From NCBI RefSeq assembly GCF_028372415.1, contig NC_092875.1, positions 56,780,919-56,844,918 of the forward strand: a stretch of 64,000 nucleotides of DNA. The letters are read 5' to 3'. This DNA comes from Notamacropus eugenii (lineage: Eukaryota; Chordata; Mammalia; Diprotodontia; Macropodidae). Both the position numbers and the translations under genes were made by a program. Under the pieces are notes generated by a model. It made no database searches and was not told where the DNA came from. It worked only from the letters and a program-made list of their open reading frames with translations. Below are positions 60,887-64,000 of the stretch, one piece after another (within the stretch, counting starts at the first letter, position 1; each line of letters begins with the position of its first letter).

Positions 60887-63584
60887 GTAGGTTCATGCAA
60901 GCTGCAGGAAGAGATGAGTTATGGTTCATAAATTGAGGCAGAGGTGGGGGTAGGGCAAGGGGATAAGGAGTGGAGAGAGAATGATGAGAGCAATCCCACT
61001 GAGAATGAGGAAAGGGGATGAAGTAAAGTCAATAAGTCTGCAGGAGGAAGGAGGTCCCTGGGCCCACTGTCCTCCTGACCCTTGACCTGTTCTGGAACCT
61101 AGGGTGCTTATGACATGTCTGATGCCCGTCTGGCTTTGACCCTGTGTATCACCAAGGACCGAGCAGGCTCAGAAACAGATGTGAAAGCCCTGGAGCACAT
61201 GTATGAGGTCCTGGGCTTTAAGAGCACAGTGAGGAGGAATCTTCCAGCTAAGGTATGGCACCATCTCCCCCCACTCCAGCCTCTTCACCACAGGCTCTGG
61301 TGATGGATGGGTCCAGCCCAGGGTGGGGTCAGGGAACCGGAGACTCAGTTTCTCTTCTCCCTTCCTCAAGCCATTACATGGGTGAGTTCTGAGTGACCAT
61401 ACCCCCTTGAGCCTCTGGACCTGTCTCAGTCAAGGCTCCTGGACTTGAGTATCTTTGGACAGGGTTTCTGGGAGGAGCTAGAAAAGTTCAGAGATGACAT
61501 GGACCGGATGAAAGACCCAGTGAGCTGTTGTTTTGTCGTGCTCATGGCCCATGGTGAGGAAGGCATACTGGAAGGGATCGATGGCAACACCATTCAGTTG
61601 GAGGAACTCTTTACTATGCTCACTAACAAGAACTGCCAGGCCCTTCGGGGCAAGCCCAAGGTGTTCATTGTACAGGCCTGCAGAGGAGGTAAGTAGAGGA
61701 AAGAAAGGAAGAGGAAGAGGAGGAAAAGGAAAAGAAGGGGAAGAGGAGGAGGAAGAAAGGGGGGAAAAAGAAGAGAAGGATGAGGAGGAGCAGGTAGCAG
61801 GATCTTTCTAATCTGCCCAGTCCAATTTGAAGCCCAGAGCCCAGCGCTCAGGGCCCAGTATAGCAAAGAGTTCAACAAAGCCCAACCAGAACCCAGATCC
61901 CAAAGAGTCCAGTGTCCATAGCTAAGAGCCCAGTCACAGAACCCAGAAATCTCACAAACCTCTGAGCTCAGAACCCAGTTCCATCCAGATCTTAGAACCC
62001 AGGGAATACACAGTCCAGCCTACGTAACCCAACAACAGCCCAAAGTCCATCAGTTGTTCCCACATCCCACTTTTCCTGTTCTCAGACAACTGAGCCCTAT
62101 TAGGACTAAGATGTTCCACCTCTCTCCCTGTGGGGCCTCTTTCTGAAAATCATGTCTTTGCCTGTATTTTTTAGATCAGAAAGATACTGGTGAAGTGGTT
62201 CCACCAGAAGAGACTGGAGGGACTGTCCTCTTGTCAGAAGAAAAGCCTCCCAAGCTCCCAACCTACACAGACATCCTGCATGTCTTTGCCACCGTGGAGG
62301 GTAGGAGCTCCCCCTCTGCTCCCAATGCCCCTTCCCCACCTTTCCTACCCATGGTCTTCCCCATTCCTCCCTCATAACCTTTCCGGCCTCCCTGCCTTCC
62401 TTCCCATAACCCTCGACAAACCAAGGATAATCCCATTGTTTCCCCACATTTTTCCTCAAATGCAATCTCCCCCCTTGGGCTGACCCTTGCATAATACTAA
62501 TGATCTTCTTGGATTTCCCAGGATACATTGCCTATAGGCATGAGGAAGATGGTTCCTTTTTCATCCAGACCATAGTGGACGTGTTCACCAATATGGAAGG
62601 CCACATCCTAGATCTCCTGACTGAGGTGAGAGGCAGAGGAGCTGATTAGTCCCAAAGCCCTCCTTCCCACAGGCCCATTCCTTTGAGGCTTGAGCCTTTC
62701 AGAATAGAAATCCTGCCCCTCTGAGACTAGGAAGCATGAAAAAGAACGGGATGTTGGGCAGAGGAGAAGGAAGAGGAGAAGAGGGGAGAAAGAAGAAAAA
62801 GAAAACAAGAAAGAACACAAGATCTGAACTTCAAATCCCAATTGTGTGACTTCTAGCTATGTGACCTTAGGCAAGTCACTTCACATCTTTGGTCCTCACT
62901 TTATTTATTTCTAAAATGGGGGTAAATGACTCAACACTCACTAAGGCCCAACTCTAGTTCTTATGAATCCGTAGCTCTCCCAGTTCTTCTCCCATCCTTG
63001 TCCTCAGTCCTCATCTCTCTCCTCCCCAGCCTCCCTCCCCTCTAGCTCCAACCTCCCTTCCTCTCCTTCAGCCTGATATTCCAAAAGCATCCAACCATGT
63101 CCATCCACTGCTCAAGAATTCAATTCAATTCAACTCAGTAAGGATTTATTGAGCACCTACTATGTGCCAGTCACTGTGCTAAGCAATGGGGATACAAAAA
63201 GAGGTAAAAAAGAGGCCCTGGCCTCAAGGAGCTCACAATCTAGTGGGGGAGACAATATGCAAACAAATTTATGCAAAGCAAGCTACAGACAGCAGAAACT
63301 GGAATTGATTTTAAAAGGGAAGGCACTGGAATTAATACCCACCTATGTAGACTGTGGGTGCCTCTAATTTATTCCCAGGGTCTTACTCGTAGTCCTCTCA
63401 ATAGCCCTGGTTATGGCTACCCCCCAACAAGGCCACCAAAAAAGCTTGAGGCTCACCTTGAATTCCCCTGTCCACGCAGGTGACCCGGCGCATGGCTGAT
63501 GCTGAGCTGATGGAAGGAGGCAAACTTAGGAAGGTGAACCCTGAGGTCCAGAGCACTCTCCGAAAGCTGCTGTATCTCCGATAG
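60854..63584 (+). CDS. CASP14: CASP14, caspase-14, complete coding sequence, 6 coding exons
   Basis: Cysteine protease of the caspase family, expressed in suprabasal keratinocytes, where it takes part in filaggrin breakdown and cornification rather than apoptosis. The exons are 60854-60886, 61103-61252, 61463-61688, 62175-62300, 62522-62625 and 63480-63584. All junctions are GT-AG and in frame, giving 247 residues (human 242, from memory). There is no CARD or DED prodomain, as usual for CASP14. The catalytic His is His91 (VVLMAHG) and the nucleophile is Cys134 (IVQACRG). The small-subunit part runs from PTYTDILHVFATVEGYIAYR to the end KLLYLR. The linker between subunits (GEVVPPEETGGTVLLSEEKP) differs strongly from human (around GGDEIVMVIKDSPQ), so the maturation site is not conserved in sequence. 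No inactivating change seen. Confidence 0.96.
61103..61252 (+). CDS. CASP14: CASP14 coding exon 2 (residues 12-61)
   Basis: Acceptor GGAACCTAG, donor GTATGG. It encodes GAYDMSDARLALTLCITKDR and ALEHMYEVLGFKSTVRRNLP, the start of the p20-like fold. Confidence 0.94.
61463..61688 (+). CDS. CASP14: CASP14 coding exon 3 (residues 62-136), active site
   Basis: Acceptor TTTGGACAG, donor GTAAGT. It encodes both catalytic residues, His91 in LMAHG and Cys134 in QACRG, and ELFTMLTNKNCQALRGKPKV. Ends in phase 1. Confidence 0.96.
61700..61800 (+). repeat. GA-rich purine tract in CASP14 intron
   Basis: Directly after the exon 3 donor region: AGGAAGAGGAAGAGGAGGAA-type sequence. Confidence 0.9.
62175..62300 (+). 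CDS. CASP14: CASP14 coding exon 4 (residues 137-178), inter-subunit linker
   Basis: Acceptor TGTATTTTTTAG, donor GTAGGA. It encodes DQKDTGEVVPPEETGGTVLL, then SEEKPPKLPTYTDILHVFAT and VE. Confidence 0.94.
62522..62625 (+). CDS. CASP14: CASP14 coding exon 5 (residues 179-213)
   Basis: Acceptor GATTTCCCAG, donor GTGAGA. It encodes GYIAYRHEEDGSFFIQTIVD and VFTNMEGHILDLLTE. Confidence 0.95.
62815..62960 (+). repeat. CORE-SINE, forward, in CASP14 last intron
   Basis: GATCTGAACTTCAAATCCCA, GTGACCTTAGGCAAGTCACT and TTTCTAAAATGGGGGTAAAT. Confidence 0.75.
63110..63360 (-). repeat. L2 3' end, reverse, in CASP14 last intron
   Basis: AGGATTTATTGAGCACCTAC, CACTGTGCTAAGCAATGGGG and CCTCAAGGAGCTCACAATCT. 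Relatively well preserved. Confidence 0.85.
63480..63584 (+). CDS. CASP14: CASP14 last coding exon (residues 214-247) with stop
   Basis: Acceptor CCACGCAG; encodes VTRRMADAELMEGGKLRKVN and PEVQSTLRKLLYLR; stop TAG at 63582-63584. Close to human (VTRRMAEAELVQEGKARKTN). Confidence 0.95.
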   Translation: MTRRMADAELMEGGKLRKVNPEVQSTLRKLLYLR

Positions 63585-64000
63585 TGGGAGGAACCTTGGA
63601 CTGAAGGGTCCTGACCTCCTGAGCCAGTAAGCTCAAGAGCTGGTGCCCAGAGGCCTTGGGGAGTCAGAGAAGCTGGAATGTGCCTTCACCTCCTCAAGGC
63701 TGAGGTGGTAGCTGTCCTCCTACTCCACTGGACTCCCTGAGAACTTGGGCCCACATCCTATCCCTCTTACTCACTTCACTCCCTCCACTTCCCATATAGA
63801 AAAGAGTCTGAGATCTGGGGGCAGTGTTCAACTAGGGCCCCTGAGTCTCCCTAGGATCCTTTCCAAGATCAGTGATTTCACTGATACTAACCCATATGCC
63901 CACTATGTGCCACCTTAATAGAGAGAGGTCCTTCTTGAGTCTCTCCAGTCCCCTGAGAGCCAGTCCTCTAGTGACAGGTGTCTGCTGTTAGCTAGGCAAG
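63585..64000 (+). other. CASP14: CASP14 3' UTR, partial
   Basis: Unique sequence after the stop. There is no AATAAA before the window ends, so the polyadenylation site is probably outside. Confidence 0.6.

Overview
The window is mammalian nuclear DNA and almost certainly marsupial. It has spliced vertebrate genes with GT-AG introns, ancient L2, L3/CR1 and MIR/Ther-1 debris, tRNA-headed marsupial SINEs, marsupial-type L1 tails and three half-L1 (HAL1) copies. I could not narrow it to a species. Three host genes lie in the order and orientation I know from human 19p13.12: SLC1A6 (minus), TEKTL1/CCDC105 (plus), CASP14 (plus).

Layout. 1-953: the first two coding exons of SLC1A6 (EAAT4 glutamate transporter) on the minus strand; the rest of the gene is off the left edge. 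954-25600: upstream and intergenic DNA dominated by repeats: a GATA/GACA array (4401-4758), a full-length HAL1 with an open ORF1 and an apparent 3' transduction (10125-13183), and a layered block (14940-20960) in which an old antisense L2 was split by a CELF-family processed pseudogene and later by a second HAL1. 25635-40500: complete TEKTL1, seven coding exons, 483 residues, with an RFX-type X-box 114 bp before the ATG and an AATAAA at 40478. 40590-45470: an antisense L1 interrupted by a third HAL1. 45470-58600: intergenic, mostly L2, L3, SINE and hAT MITE remnants. 58600-64000: CASP14, six coding exons, 247 residues, with the catalytic His and Cys present; its 3' UTR runs off the right edge.

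The three genes are not a pathway. SLC1A6 acts at cerebellar synapses, TEKTL1 in the sperm axoneme, CASP14 in cornifying epidermis. They are neighbours by conserved synteny. I found no new multi-gene system. The points most worth a second look are in the mobile fraction (an ORF2-less retrotransposon family with a duplicated 5' UTR unit, a 3' transduction and a built-in CA microsatellite; hAT MITEs in CTAG sites of older repeats) and in regulation (the TEKTL1 X-box and a splice acceptor that appears to come from a SINE). Repeat family names rest on recognition of consensus text from memory, without a database search; outer boundaries of old repeats are approximate to tens of bases.
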